Below, in pieces: positions 17,461-26,541 of a DNA stretch of 62,346 bases (position 1 is its first letter; each line of letters starts with the position of its first letter). Location: assembly GCA_017934045.1 (NCBI GenBank), contig JAGBKK010000001.1:1-62346 (forward strand), read 5' to 3'. The notes under the pieces were generated by a model. That model saw nothing but the letters and a program-made list of their open reading frames with translations, ran no database searches and was not told the DNA's origin. The translations under genes were made by a program, and so were the position numbers. The DNA comes from Neisseriaceae bacterium (lineage in GTDB: Bacteria > Pseudomonadota > Gammaproteobacteria > Burkholderiales > Neisseriaceae).

Positions 17461-18354
17461 ATGGCAAAAAATTTTCGTCAAATTTCTGGTGTGTTGTTGT
17501 TGGATAAAGCCAGTGGTGTGTCCAGCAATACGGCGTTGCAACAGGTGCGGCATTGTTTGCGTGCGGCAAAAGCAGGGCATACAGGGGTGCTTGACCCATT
17601 AGCCACTGGGCTGTTGCCGATTTGTTTGGGCGAAGCCACCAAGTTTGCTCAATATTTGTTGGACGCAGACAAAGCCTATATTGCAACGCTGAAATTGGGC
17701 GAACAAAGCGATACGGGCGATGCGGACGGCAAAATCATTACCACAACACCCCATATTCCTGATGAACAAACCTTTCAGGCTGCCTGCAATGCCTTTGTGG
17801 GCGAAATCGAACAAACGCCGCCGATGTATTCAGCACTCAAATTTCAAGGCAAAGCGTTGTATGAATATGCTCGCCTTGGTATTGAAATTGAACGCAAAAA
17901 ACGCCAAATCGTTATTCATCACATTGATATTTTAGAATTTAATCCGCCGTTGGTAACCATTTTTGTGTCGTGCAGTAAAGGCACTTATATTCGTGTGTTA
18001 GCCGAAGATGTTGCCAAATTTTCAGGCAGCCTATCTCATTTAACCGCATTACGCAGAGTGCAAACCGCAGGTTTTTCAATAGAAAATGCAATCACATTCA
18101 ATGAGTTACAAAATTTAAGCGAAGACGAACAAGAAAAATATATTTTGCCTGTGGATTGTATGTTGCAACATTTTCCTGAAATACGGCTACCTGAAAACCA
18201 CATTTTGGCATTACAACAAGGAAAATGCGTGCAATTTCAACAAAATCAGGATATAATTCACCCCTTTCGTGTTTATGACATGGAAAACCGCTTTATCGGC
18301 TTGGCAAAAAACCTTTCAGGCAGCCTGAAAGCCTTGCGGCTGATGAGCATATAG
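17461..18354 (+). CDS. truB: tRNA pseudouridine(55) synthase
   Basis: Forms pseudouridine 55 in the T-loop of tRNAs. The catalytic motif GHTGVLDPLATGLLPICLGEAT near residue 40 contains the essential aspartate; further motifs are PPMYSALKFQGKALYEYAR and SKGTYIRVLAEDV. Start at 17461 with AAGG upstream; MCMAK from 17455 is less likely. Two perfect or near-perfect uptake sequences encode SGSL (one at 18315-18329 near the C-terminus) and a third variant encodes RLPEN, an unusual load for one gene. Confidence 0.95.
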   Translation: MAKNFRQISGVLLLDKASGVSSNTALQQVRHCLRAAKAGHTGVLDPLATGLLPICLGEATKFAQYLLDADKAYIATLKLGEQSDTGDADGKIITTTPHIPDEQTFQAACNAFVGEIEQTPPMYSALKFQGKALYEYARLGIEIERKKRQIVIHHIDILEFNPPLVTIFVSCSKGTYIRVLAEDVAKFSGSLSHLTALRRVQTAGFSIENAITFNELQNLSEDEQEKYILPVDCMLQHFPEIRLPENHILALQQGKCVQFQQNQDIIHPFRVYDMENRFIGLAKNLSGSLKALRLMSI

Positions 18355-18384
18355 TCGATTGATAGTATTGCTCTGAATCGACTA
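18352..18384. repeat. Remnant of the TAGTCG inverted-repeat element
   Basis: TAGTCGATT (18352-18360) and AATCGACTA (18376-18384) are inverted around 15 bases. The right half (TTGCTCTGAATCGACTA) resembles the right end of the element at 38337-38436 (TTTGCTCTGAAACGACTA), so it may be a collapsed copy with only the ends left. Confidence 0.5.
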
Positions 18385-18456
18385 ACCACGGAGACGGATA
18401 AGGTTAAAATGATTTGACTTTTCCGCACTTGACTAATTTATTTTTGGAGTTACAAA

Positions 18457-18726
18457 ATGGCATTAACTGTCGAACAAAAAGCACAAATCGTGAAAGATTT
18501 TCAACGCAAAGAAGGCGATACGGGGTCAAGCGAGGTGCAAATCGCTTTATTGACTTTCCGCATTAACGATTTGACTGAACACTTTAAAGTGCATAAAAAA
18601 GACCACCACAGCCGTCGTGGCTTGTTGGCATTGGTTAGCCAACGCCGCCGCTTGTTGGCTTATTTACGCCGCACCAAACCTGAAACCTACCGTGAGTTAA
18701 TCACCCGTTTAGGTTTGCGTAAATAA
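18457..18726 (+). CDS. rpsO: 30S ribosomal protein S15
   Basis: 89 residues. [60 protein letters not shown] are diagnostic of S15, which binds the 16S central domain early in assembly. TTGGAG precedes the ATG. A GC-rich stem follows the stop but lacks a T-run. Confidence 0.97.
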   Translation: MALTVEQKAQIVKDFQRKEGDTGSSEVQIALLTFRINDLTEHFKVHKKDHHSRRGLLALVSQRRRLLAYLRRTKPETYRELITRLGLRK

Positions 18727-18839
18727 GCAAAACATAAACAACACGCCGCCTGAATTTGGGCGGCGTTATTGTGGGAAATCATAAATAACAAACAATCTTT
18801 TCAGGCAGCCTGAAAAATAGTTGCAATAAGGCACACACG

Positions 18840-20156
18840 ATGAAAATTCTGATTATTCACCCCTTATTTCCAGCCCAATTCAAAAACTGGGTGATTGAAC
18901 TTGCCAAGCAAGGACACGAAGTTATTGCATTAGCCGCATTGCCACAAGTCAAAGACGGCTGGCACGGCGTGCGTGTGTTGCAATACCCTGTTTCGCAACC
19001 GCCGATGGAATATGTTATTCACCCATGGGCAGCGGATATGGAAGCCAAAATCCGTTACGGTGCAGCAGTTTTTGCGACAGCCATGGAACTTAAAAAACAA
19101 GGTTATCAGCCCGATTGCGTGATTGCCTATCCGCCAGCAGGGCAAGCCTTGTTTATCAAAGATGTGTGGCAAGATGTGCCACTGGGCATTCACTGCGAAA
19201 TGTTCTTCCGCCCTACAGGGCAGTGGATTGGTTTTGATAAAGATTTTGAACAAAATTTAGAAATTTTTGGCGAATTTTCCGCACAGATTTATCTTTCTAA
19301 TGCCGCATCCATTATGCAGTTAGAGCGTGCAGACGCAGGGCTATCGCCGACACGCTTTCAAGCTAATTCCTATCCGAATGAATTTCAACCGAAAATCAGC
19401 GTTCTGCACGAGGGCGTAAATAGTTTGGTGTTTGTGCCGAAAAAAGAACTCACCGCCACATTTTGGGCAGTGGGGGCGAATTGCCCCAACATTCCAGGCG
19501 ACAGAGTGTTATCCGAAAAAGACGGTGCTAAACAAATTACTTTTAGCAAAGAACAAGAAATCATCACCTACACCTGCCGCAGTTTTGAACCGCACAGAGG
19601 TTGCCACGCCTTTTTCCGTATGCTGCCTGAACTGTTAGTCTTACGCCCCAACGCCCAAGTGTTAATTGGCGGAGCAGACACCCTGCGATACAGTATGGCG
19701 CCTGGTGTGGGAGCAAATTGGCGGCTGATTTTCTGGTCAGAAATTGCCAAATACCTGACACCTGAACAAATTGCACGCGTACATTTTGTCGGTACACTGC
19801 CTGTCAAACAATACATTCACTTTTTGCAACTGTCATCGGTGCATTTATATTTAAGTTATCCCTTGGTGGTGAGTTCATCGCTGTTAGAAGCGATGAGTTG
19901 CGGCTGTGCGATTGTTGCCGCCGACACTGCCCCTGTGCGTGATATGATTGAAAACGGCGAAAACGGCGTTTTGGTGGATTTCTTTGACGCACACACTTTG
20001 GCAGACAAAACCGCATTTATTCTCAAAAGCCAATCCACACGCGAACAGTTAGGCTTAAACGCCCGCAAATACATTCGTCAAAACTACGATATGCACAAAA
20101 TCTGCTTACCGAAATTGATTAAATGGACGGAGAGATTGGTTGAAATGCGTGCTTGA
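18840..20156 (+). CDS. Glycosyltransferase, GT4-like
   Basis: 438 residues with two Rossmann-like domains (GT-B fold). The C-terminal half holds TCRSFEPHRGCHAFFRMLP, HFVGTLPVKQYIHFLQ, and the nucleotide-sugar motif SSLLEAMSCGCAIVAADTAPVRDMIENGENGVLVDF with the E-x7-E-type glutamates. The N-terminus IIHPLFPAQFKNWVIELAKQ is typical of GT4 enzymes of this subgroup. Donor and acceptor cannot be inferred; no other polysaccharide genes are near. Single cistron ending in a bidirectional terminator. Confidence 0.85.
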   Translation: MKILIIHPLFPAQFKNWVIELAKQGHEVIALAALPQVKDGWHGVRVLQYPVSQPPMEYVIHPWAADMEAKIRYGAAVFATAMELKKQGYQPDCVIAYPPAGQALFIKDVWQDVPLGIHCEMFFRPTGQWIGFDKDFEQNLEIFGEFSAQIYLSNAASIMQLERADAGLSPTRFQANSYPNEFQPKISVLHEGVNSLVFVPKKELTATFWAVGANCPNIPGDRVLSEKDGAKQITFSKEQEIITYTCRSFEPHRGCHAFFRMLPELLVLRPNAQVLIGGADTLRYSMAPGVGANWRLIFWSEIAKYLTPEQIARVHFVGTLPVKQYIHFLQLSSVHLYLSYPLVVSSSLLEAMSCGCAIVAADTAPVRDMIENGENGVLVDFFDAHTLADKTAFILKSQSTREQLGLNARKYIRQNYDMHKICLPKLIKWTERLVEMRA

Positions 20157-20193
20157 TCTGTTTTTTCAGGCAGCCTGAAAATAGATGAAACAA

Positions 20194-20226
20194 AAAAACG
20201 GAAGTTCTTACACTTCCGTTTTTTTC
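20194..20226. terminator. Bidirectional terminator between glycosyltransferase and PCuAC genes
   Basis: AAACGGAAGT (20196-20205) pairs with ACTTCCGTTT (20212-20221); A-run before and T-run after serve both converging genes. Confidence 0.85.
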
Positions 20227-20238
20227 AGCTTGCCTGAA

Positions 20239-20814
20239 TCAATGTTGATGACCAGTATGCTCGCCCATAGGAACGATTTGTGGTGGTGGTGGGGCTTTTT
20301 TGGACGCATCTCGTTTATCAATATGTTGCATATCGTGTTTTTGGGGGATATGGTGTTTCATTGCACCGTGAGCTTGTTCAATTTCATTGGATAAATCTTT
20401 CACGCTCACCGTAACGGTTTTTTCGCCTGCGTTTTTGAATTTCAGCGTTAAAGGATATGTTTGCCCTTCCACAAATGGTTCGTGTAAGTCCATAAACATA
20501 ATATGCAATGAACCTGGTTTGAGCGTAACGGTTTGTCCTGCTGGAATGGGAATGCCGTTTGCCATTTCACGCATTTTCATCACACCTTGTTCGTCAATCA
20601 CCGTGTTGTGTAGTTCGGTTTTGCCTGAACGCGGTGTGGTGGCGGCAATCAACACATCGTCTTGTTTGCCGTCATTGTGAATATCCATAAACGCACCGCC
20701 CATTTTAACGGTGGGGGCGGTGATACGCGAACGCGGATTGTGAATGTGAATGTCTGCCATGGCTGTGGCAGAAAAAATCAGTGCGGATAACGCAACAATC
20801 GTTTTCTTCATCAT
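20239..20814 (-). CDS. Copper chaperone PCu(A)C family protein
   Basis: 191 residues with a signal peptide (cleavage after AMA near residue 20). Periplasmic PCu(A)C proteins carry Cu(I) to cytochrome c oxidase. The metal motif is visible: H in KTELHNTVID, M in GVMKMREM and HIM in GSLHIMFMDL. Beyond residue ~145 there is a Met/His-rich tail (HGAMKHHIPQKHDMQHIDK ... GEHTGHQH) that could bind extra copper and is longer than in the minimal family. No oxidase genes are nearby. Confidence 0.88.
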   Translation of the reverse strand: MMKKTIVALSALIFSATAMADIHIHNPRSRITAPTVKMGGAFMDIHNDGKQDDVLIAATTPRSGKTELHNTVIDEQGVMKMREMANGIPIPAGQTVTLKPGSLHIMFMDLHEPFVEGQTYPLTLKFKNAGEKTVTVSVKDLSNEIEQAHGAMKHHIPQKHDMQHIDKRDASKKAPPPPQIVPMGEHTGHQH

Positions 20815-20911
20815 TTTTGTTCCTTATGAAGAGTGGTTGAAAATAGCTTGCTTGTGAAATCTATGGTAATGAGATTAACAGGAAATTAAATTGTTCAGGC
20901 TGCCTGAAAAT

Positions 20912-21295
20912 TTACCCAATAACCCCAGCCGTTTCGCCGTCAATAATTTGTGTGATTTTATTGTGTTTATCCACCAACACCACTTTGGGTTTGTGATTGG
21001 CGATTTCGTTTTTATCCAACAGAACGAACGACATAATAATCACCGTATCGCCAGGTTGCACCAAGCGTGCGGCGGCTCCGTTTAGGCAGATTTCGCCTGA
21101 ACCTGCTTTGCCTGCAATGGCGTAAGTTTCTAATCGAGCACCGTTGTTGTTATTCACAATTTGCACTTTTTCGTGAATATCAATGCCTGCTGCGTCAAGC
21201 AAATCAGTGTCAATGGTTACACTGCCGACATAGTTTAAATTAGCATCGGTTACCGTGGCTCGGTGAATTTTGCCGTTAAGTAATGTTTTCAACAT
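20912..21295 (-). CDS. panD: Aspartate 1-decarboxylase proenzyme
   Basis: Makes beta-alanine for pantothenate and CoA. 127 residues; self-cleavage occurs in YVGSVTID between Gly24 and Ser25 to give the pyruvoyl cofactor. Further typical parts are [36 protein letters not shown]. It starts 3 nt after the HAD gene stop, so hda, HAD and panD form one minus-strand unit. Confidence 0.96.
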   Translation of the reverse strand: MLKTLLNGKIHRATVTDANLNYVGSVTIDTDLLDAAGIDIHEKVQIVNNNNGARLETYAIAGKAGSGEICLNGAAARLVQPGDTVIIMSFVLLDKNEIANHKPKVVLVDKHNKITQIIDGETAGVIG

Positions 21296-21298
21296 AAT

Positions 21299-21967
21299 TT
21301 ATTCCGTAAATTGAATGATTGTCCAACCTTTGTCTGTTGCTTCCTGCCGTAACAAAGGGTCAGGATTCACTGCCACAGGGCAATCGACCAAACGCAACAA
21401 AGGCAAGTCGTTATGCGAGTCGCTATAAAAAAATGAACGGTCGTAATCTTGCATTGTTTTGCCGTTGTTTGCAAGCCATTCTTGCAAACGCACAATTTTA
21501 CCTTCACGAAAAGACGGTGTGCCTGTATATTCGCCTGTGTAATTGCCGTTTTGGTCAATCACCAAACGCACACCCACCACATTGTGAATGCCAAATTGTG
21601 CCGCAATCGGCGTAATCACAAACTCATTGGTCGCCGACACTAAAACCACAGTATCATTATTATCAATATGATTTTGAACGATATTTTTTGCCGTTTTGGT
21701 GATATGATGGACAATATATTTATCCATAAATTCAGCGTGCATAGTGTCTAATTCATGGCGTGAAAATTTGCCCAAAGGGGCTAACTGAAAACGCAAAAAA
21801 GCGTCAATATCCAAACAGCCGTTGTCGTAATCGGCGTAAAACTGGTCGCGTTTTTTGCTATCGTTTTCGTTAAAAATGCCTTTTTCTGCCAAATAAGCCG
21901 CCCAAGCCACATCAGAATCGCAAGTAATGAGTGTGCGGTCTAAATCAAAAATTGCCAAATTCGTCAT
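21299..21967 (-). CDS. HAD-IB family phosphatase (SerB-like)
   Basis: 222 residues. HAD motif I FDLDRTLI near residue 8 (nucleophile D8), motif II VLVSATNEF near 109, motif III lysine in SFREGKIVRL and motif IV FFYSDSHNDLPLL. This matches the HAD-IB group that includes phosphoserine phosphatase-like and histidinol-phosphatase enzymes; the substrate cannot be fixed. Its ATG overlaps the hda stop (ATGA), so the two are translationally coupled. Confidence 0.85.
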   Translation of the reverse strand: MTNLAIFDLDRTLITCDSDVAWAAYLAEKGIFNENDSKKRDQFYADYDNGCLDIDAFLRFQLAPLGKFSRHELDTMHAEFMDKYIVHHITKTAKNIVQNHIDNNDTVVLVSATNEFVITPIAAQFGIHNVVGVRLVIDQNGNYTGEYTGTPSFREGKIVRLQEWLANNGKTMQDYDRSFFYSDSHNDLPLLRLVDCPVAVNPDPLLRQEATDKGWTIIQFTE

Positions 21968-22608
21968 TGTTTTTCTTCCAAAAATTGTTTTAATAAGGGA
22001 AGTGTCATACGCCGTTTGTGTTGCACCGCAAAGTCGTCAAATTGTTTCAGGCAGCCTGAAAGTTGTCGCATATCACGGCTGACAAAATTCATCAAATAAT
22101 GAAACACCGCGTCATCAATATACATTTGTCGCTCGTTGGCTAACTGTCGTAAGGCGTTGATTTTATCATCATCGCTTAACGCCAACACTTCATACACTGC
22201 TCCCCAAGCAAGACGGGTTTTCAAATCGTCTCGCAAAGGCAAAGCGGCAGGCGGAGTGTCGGACGCAAACAACATTGCAATGCCCTGATCTTTGCAATCG
22301 TTAAATAAAGCAAATAAGGCAACTTGTTGATTTTCATTATAATTTTGTATATTATCGAAAGCAATGTGTTGTGTATGTAAGTGTTCAGGCAGCCTGAAAA
22401 TATCCGCACCGTTTTCAATATAAATGCCACCATAATGCACTTGCCACGCTTTGAGTAAATGCGTTTTGCCACAACCCGTATCCCCCCACAAAGTAAGTTG
22501 CGGCGGATTGTTGTGCAACAGATGACACACTTCGCCATTTTTGCCAACAACAAAATTGTCCATTGTAGGCTGTGCGTCATCAATCCATTCAAAAATCGCT
22601 TGCTTCAT
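21964..22608 (-). CDS. hda: DnaA regulatory inactivator Hda
   Basis: 214-residue AAA+ protein related to DnaA domain III. With the loaded sliding clamp it stimulates ATP hydrolysis on DnaA and so limits re-initiation. Walker A is GDTGCGKTHLL; a DnaA-like ending MNFVSRDMRQLSGCLKQFD lies near the C-terminus. Two perfect uptake sequences are in frame: one encodes FRLPEHL, the other LSGCLK. The latter overlaps the conserved sensor-2 helix region (RDMRxLxxxLxxLD), so the uptake word has been fitted into conserved protein sequence. Confidence 0.88.
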   Translation of the reverse strand: MKQAIFEWIDDAQPTMDNFVVGKNGEVCHLLHNNPPQLTLWGDTGCGKTHLLKAWQVHYGGIYIENGADIFRLPEHLHTQHIAFDNIQNYNENQQVALFALFNDCKDQGIAMLFASDTPPAALPLRDDLKTRLAWGAVYEVLALSDDDKINALRQLANERQMYIDDAVFHYLMNFVSRDMRQLSGCLKQFDDFAVQHKRRMTLPLLKQFLEEKQ

Positions 22609-22663
22609 TGCTTGCCAAAGTGCATAGGATTAAGGGGGCGATTGTATCAGATTTCATTCAATA

Positions 22664-22698
22664 AAAAACGGACGCATATCAGGTGCATAGCGTCCGTG
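22664..22698 (-). terminator. Terminator of the FKBP gene
   Basis: On the minus strand ACGGACGC and GCGTCCGT form the stem, followed by TTTTTT. It lies just after the stop codon at 22714. Confidence 0.75.
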
Positions 22699-22713
22699 AT
22701 TGATCGGTACCAT

Positions 22714-23406
22714 TTACTGTTGCGTTGCTTGTTGTTCCGCTGGATTTTCTGTTGCAGGCTGTTGTTGTGCGGCTTGCTGTTCATTGGCTTGTTGAGCCTG
22801 TTGTTTGGCGTGTTCTGCCACGGCTTCTTCCATTGTCATTACTTTGACTAATTCGACATCAAAAATCAACGCAGAATTGGCAGGAATAGAACCAACCGTT
22901 TGTTCGCCATAACCCAAAGCAGCAGGCAAAATCAGCGTATATTCTGCCCCTTCTTTCATTAACTGCAAACCTTCTTGCCAGCCTTGTACCACACTATCAA
23001 GGGGGAAAGTAACAGGGTTGCCAGCGTTGTTTTTATCGGTGCTGTCAAATACTGTGCCGTCAATCAGTCTGCCAGTGTATTTAACGCTCACCACATCGTT
23101 TAGGGTGGGTTGTTTGCCAGTTCCTTCTTTTTTCACCACATACTGCAAACCAGACGCAGTGGTTTGAACACCGTCTTGCTTGCTGTTGGTGGCTAACCAT
23201 TGCCGATTAACTTCGGCATATTGTTGTTCTACCGAATTTTCTGATGAAGGTGTCGCAACTGCCGCTGGTGTATTTCCAACCGCATCAGGATTTTTGAAAT
23301 TGTTGTTGGCTTCACGATTGCATGCACCCAACAGCAAAACAATCAGCAAAGGAAACAAGATTTTTGCCCACGGAATAGGGGCGGTATGGGTTAAGGTCTG
23401 TGTCAT
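22714..23406 (-). CDS. FKBP-type peptidyl-prolyl isomerase lipoprotein
   Basis: 230 residues. Lipoprotein signal with LLGAC (cysteine ~29), a disordered linker, then one FKBP domain (residues ~80-190): TASGLQYVVKKEGTGKQP, VSVKYTGRLIDGTVFDST, GWQEGLQLMKEGAEY, PAALGYGEQTVGSIPANSALIFDVEL. The C-terminal 40 residues are Gln/Ala-rich, likely disordered. Predicted to help fold outer-membrane or periplasmic proteins. Start at 23406 has GGAAAA upstream. Confidence 0.9.
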   Translation of the reverse strand: MTQTLTHTAPIPWAKILFPLLIVLLLGACNREANNNFKNPDAVGNTPAAVATPSSENSVEQQYAEVNRQWLATNSKQDGVQTTASGLQYVVKKEGTGKQPTLNDVVSVKYTGRLIDGTVFDSTDKNNAGNPVTFPLDSVVQGWQEGLQLMKEGAEYTLILPAALGYGEQTVGSIPANSALIFDVELVKVMTMEEAVAEHAKQQAQQANEQQAAQQQPATENPAEQQATQQ

Positions 23407-23524
23407 CGCATTTTTCCAAATGATTGTTTTTAATTAAGTCGCCGATTATATATCAATTTTAATGAAAATGGGGAATTGTTCAGATTGCCTGAAAGCGTGG
23501 TAAAATGCGTGTTTTAGCAAGAGT

Positions 23525-23836
23525 ATGAAAAAAATTATGCAACAAATTCAACGCATTATGCAAATGGAAGAGATTTTGAGTAAAACGCAACAAGTGATTG
23601 ACGAATTATCGCCCTTATTAGAAAAATATCATCAATTACAAGCAAAAATTTCCGTATTATCAAAATATTATCAAAGCGATGAATGGAAAGAGGATTTCGC
23701 CGATGATGAACAAGGCAAATTACCAGCAACACTCAAACGCGGTGTTTTATCCGAAGATGCTGTGTGGAATGTGTTGCAAGATGAACAACACTTAAAACAA
23801 CAACTGATTGATATTATTAACTTTCAGGCAGCCTGA
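23525..23836 (+). CDS. DUF4298 family protein
   Basis: 103 residues; helical N-terminus (IQRIMQMEEILSKTQQVID) then LSKYYQSDEWKEDFADDE and LKRGVLSEDAVWNVLQDE, the conserved DUF4298 pattern. No function known. It ends ...NFQAA and the uptake sequence 23823-23837 supplies the last codons and TGA. The next gene starts 4 nt after the stop, so the two are likely co-translated. Confidence 0.8.
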   Translation: MKKIMQQIQRIMQMEEILSKTQQVIDELSPLLEKYHQLQAKISVLSKYYQSDEWKEDFADDEQGKLPATLKRGVLSEDAVWNVLQDEQHLKQQLIDIINFQAA

Positions 23837-23840
23837 AACA

Positions 23841-24932
23841 ATGAATAACGATTTAATTTTATCCATTCCCGATACGCGTCCGTATCCAGAAACAGCAAAT
23901 AAAAACGAACTGTTGCGTTATGTGGCAGATATTTTATCGCCCAAAAATCAAGCCCAAAGCAAGTTGGCACAAGGGCAATTATTGGCGGATATTGTTTTAC
24001 AATTACAACAACAACATACGCTATCTTTATCGGTGGCGTTGGCAATGGTTGCCAATCCAGCCCAATATCGTTTGTTGTGGCAGTATTTGTGCAAGGCGTT
24101 ATCACCACAAAATAATGATGAAATTCAATGGCTTGCTTTTCCTGTGGTAACCGTGATTGGTGCAGAACATTCAGGCAGCCTGAAAAAAGCAACGCCTGTG
24201 GCAGAAATAAAATCATTATTAAAACAACACAATAACTGGCAAGTTATTGACAATGCTCATTTTTTACCGAATTTAATCGGCTCGGCACAACTGGCAGAAA
24301 TCACTGCCGAAGATTGGTTTGTTGCGAAACAATCTATGAAAAATGCAACTGAATTTGCCAATCAAATCAATGCACAAGCGGTGTCTTATAATCAGGGGCA
24401 GCAGGTGCTGGTGCAATATGCAGTGTGTTATGGTGGGTCTGAATTGGCGGAAATTGTGGGCAAACCATTGGGCAAAGCCGCTTTGCCGTTAATGCAGGTG
24501 TGGCAAGCGTTGTTTCATCAAGCAGGTACAACGGTTTTTGCCAATCCGATGACAGCAGATTTGCCAATCGCTGCTTTGCAACACGGCAACGCTCATCGCC
24601 GCCGTATGGCTTTGGATATTTTCACCGCTAATGCGGTGCGTTCGATTCGCTTGCAATTTCCACGCGTTGGCGTGGTGATTGCCGCAGAAGAGGGCGGTAA
24701 ATTATTGTTTATTTTTCACCCCATTGAACCCAATCCCTTGCAACCGTTGGTATTTCGTCATTTTCTAACGCCAGAAGAAGAAATTCCAGTGTTGGTGCAG
24801 GACTTTTTGGATTTAATGACAGAATGCAAGGTGGAACATATCCACATATTAAGCGAAGCCTTGCCCGCGGGCAAAATCCCCACTTACGCACAAGCGATTG
24901 AAATGGCAGGGGGAAATCCCTTTTTTGCATAG
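23841..24932 (+). CDS. Uncharacterised cytosolic protein
   Basis: 363 residues, no signal peptide or membrane helix. Helical N-terminal half (LLADIVLQLQQQHTLSLSVA), central GGSELAEIVGKPLGKAALPL, then NAHRRRMALDIFTANAVRSI and a C-terminal beta-rich part (VGVVIAAEEGGKLLFIFHPI). The start at 23841 follows the uptake sequence. An in-frame uptake sequence (24170-24184) encodes HSGSLKK. I do not recognise the family; its tight link to the DUF4298 gene suggests a shared role. Confidence 0.7.
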   Translation: MNNDLILSIPDTRPYPETANKNELLRYVADILSPKNQAQSKLAQGQLLADIVLQLQQQHTLSLSVALAMVANPAQYRLLWQYLCKALSPQNNDEIQWLAFPVVTVIGAEHSGSLKKATPVAEIKSLLKQHNNWQVIDNAHFLPNLIGSAQLAEITAEDWFVAKQSMKNATEFANQINAQAVSYNQGQQVLVQYAVCYGGSELAEIVGKPLGKAALPLMQVWQALFHQAGTTVFANPMTADLPIAALQHGNAHRRRMALDIFTANAVRSIRLQFPRVGVVIAAEEGGKLLFIFHPIEPNPLQPLVFRHFLTPEEEIPVLVQDFLDLMTECKVEHIHILSEALPAGKIPTYAQAIEMAGGNPFFA

Positions 24933-24987
24933 AAAATTTTTCAGGCTGCCTGAAAGAAAATAATGAAAAAACGACCGTTTTGAATGC

Positions 24988-25941
24988 TTACGGTAAAGCA
25001 GCAATCGCTTGCGTAAAATAATCAAAAAACGCATTATCATCAACCGCATAGCACCAGTGGGCATTCGGTTTTTTACCGCTTTTGCCGTGCCAATCAACCG
25101 CACTTGCTCCTTCACATATGCCAAAGGAAGTATCCACCGAAACAAACACTTCTCTGGCTGAAAACAATTCAGGACGCACAGCACAAGCCACCGCACAAGG
25201 GTCGTGCAAAGGTCCGCCGTTTAAGCCAAATTGTTGCGTATCAAAGCGTCCGTAAGATTGCAAAATATCGGCAACGCGTTTGCCGTTTTCATTGGGCAAA
25301 TCACGCAATTTTTGCATTCGCTCTTTTGTGGCTAATGCCTTATGCGTTACATCTAACGGTACAATGCGAATTTTTGCACCGCTATCTAACACTATTTGTG
25401 CTGCCAAAGGATCGACAAAAAAGTTGAAATCCGCATTGGGCGTTACATTGCCTGCTTCAAAAAAAGTACCGCCCATAATAACAATTTCTTTAACGCCATT
25501 AACGCAATCAGGATAGAGCAAAAACGCCAAAGCCAAATTGCTTAAAGGACCGATTGGCACAAGCGTAATGCTCTTTTTTTCAGCCGACAACAGTGTTTTT
25601 GCTAAAAACACGGCGGCGTGTTCATTTTGCAAAGGCGTTTGCGGTTCGTGCAAGACAACACCGTCCAAACCTGTTTTGCCATGCACTTCTTCGGCGGTTA
25701 AAAGGGCTTTGGCAAGTGGCTTCACCGCTCCTGCATACACAGGAAAATCAAAGTGTTTCGCCCAATCACAAATAATGCGTGCATTTTTTTGCGTGTATTT
25801 TAACGGCACATTACCAGCCACACAAGTAAGTGCCAACAGATTGATTTGTTTTAATTTATCTAAACCAAACGCCATTAAAATGGCAGCAGCATCGTCTTGA
25901 CCTGGGTCGGTGTCGATAATAATTTGCGGAATATTAGACAT
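24988..25941 (-). CDS. Nucleoside hydrolase (IunH/Rih type)
   Basis: 317-residue enzyme that hydrolyses the N-glycosidic bond of ribonucleosides for base salvage. The calcium-binding signature IIDTDPGQDDAAAI is at residues 8-21; VPIGPLSNLAL, IVIMGGTFFEAGNVTPNADFN (substrate and second metal sites) and HDPCAVACAV follow in the usual order. The exact base preference (pyrimidine or inosine-uridine) cannot be told. Single gene on the minus strand, divergent from yajC. Confidence 0.92.
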   Translation of the reverse strand: MSNIPQIIIDTDPGQDDAAAILMAFGLDKLKQINLLALTCVAGNVPLKYTQKNARIICDWAKHFDFPVYAGAVKPLAKALLTAEEVHGKTGLDGVVLHEPQTPLQNEHAAVFLAKTLLSAEKKSITLVPIGPLSNLALAFLLYPDCVNGVKEIVIMGGTFFEAGNVTPNADFNFFVDPLAAQIVLDSGAKIRIVPLDVTHKALATKERMQKLRDLPNENGKRVADILQSYGRFDTQQFGLNGGPLHDPCAVACAVRPELFSAREVFVSVDTSFGICEGASAVDWHGKSGKKPNAHWCYAVDDNAFFDYFTQAIAALP

Positions 25942-26026
25942 ATTTTTTCTTTCAATAAATTTCAGGCAGCCTGAAAAACCAATATTTTAAACAATCTATC
26001 ATTGTTTTTCATCAAAATGCCCTTAT

Positions 26027-26056
26027 TTGGTGAAATTGTTGAAAAACATTTATAAT
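26027..26056 (+). promoter_or_regulatory. Promoter of the yajC-secDF operon
   Basis: TATAAT at 26051-26056 with a weak TTGGTG (26027-26032) 18 bases upstream; 34 nt before the yajC start. Confidence 0.5.
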
Positions 26057-26090
26057 AAACAGTTTTTAAAAGACTTGTTAGGGAATAAGT

Positions 26091-26459
26091 ATGATTAGTA
26101 TTGCATACGCCGCAGACGCGGCACAGGCGGGAGCGTCTTCTGGGTTTGCTTCGTTTTTGCCTTTGATTTTGATTTTGGTGGTATTTTGGTTTTTGGTGAT
26201 GCGTCCGCAACAGCAAAAATACAAAAAACACCAAGAAATGATTGCCGAACTCAAACGCGGTGATAAGGTGATTTTGAACTCGGGCTTTTTGGGCAGAATT
26301 ACCAAAGTTGATGACCGCTTTTTTACGGTGGAAATTGCCGATAATGTGGAAGTAAAAGTGGAAAAAATGGCGATTGCCGACCGCTACGACCCAAATGCCG
26401 CAGTGGATACGCCTGAAACAGTCGCTAAAAAAGCCGATAAAAAAGACGAGAAAAAATAA
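26091..26459 (+). CDS. yajC: Preprotein translocase subunit YajC
   Basis: 122 residues, one membrane helix (FLPLILILVVFWFLVMRPQQ) followed by the conserved KYKKHQEMIAELKRGDKVIL and FLGRITKVDDRFFTVEIADN. Partner of SecD-SecF in assisting protein translocation. Normally directly before secD; here a lipoprotein gene has been inserted between them. Confidence 0.95.
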   Translation: MISIAYAADAAQAGASSGFASFLPLILILVVFWFLVMRPQQQKYKKHQEMIAELKRGDKVILNSGFLGRITKVDDRFFTVEIADNVEVKVEKMAIADRYDPNAAVDTPETVAKKADKKDEKK

Positions 26460-26468
26460 AGGCTAAAA

Positions 26469-26510
26469 ATCGTCCTTGTTTATTGTAAAACAAGGACGGT
26501 TGTTGTTTTT
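26469..26510 (+). terminator. Stem-loop after yajC, possible terminator
   Basis: CGTCCTTGTTT (26471-26481) and AAACAAGGACG (26488-26498) form an 11-bp stem; the following GTTGTTGTTTTT is T-rich. If active it would separate yajC from secD transcription. Confidence 0.55.
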
Positions 26511-26541
26511 CAGGCTGCCTGAAAAGTTTGTTTGAAATGGT

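Noticed and set aside
18743-18768. GC-rich stem-loop (ACGCCGCC/GGGCGGCGT) after rpsO as a terminator
   Set aside because: No T-run follows it on either strand; left out as a feature.
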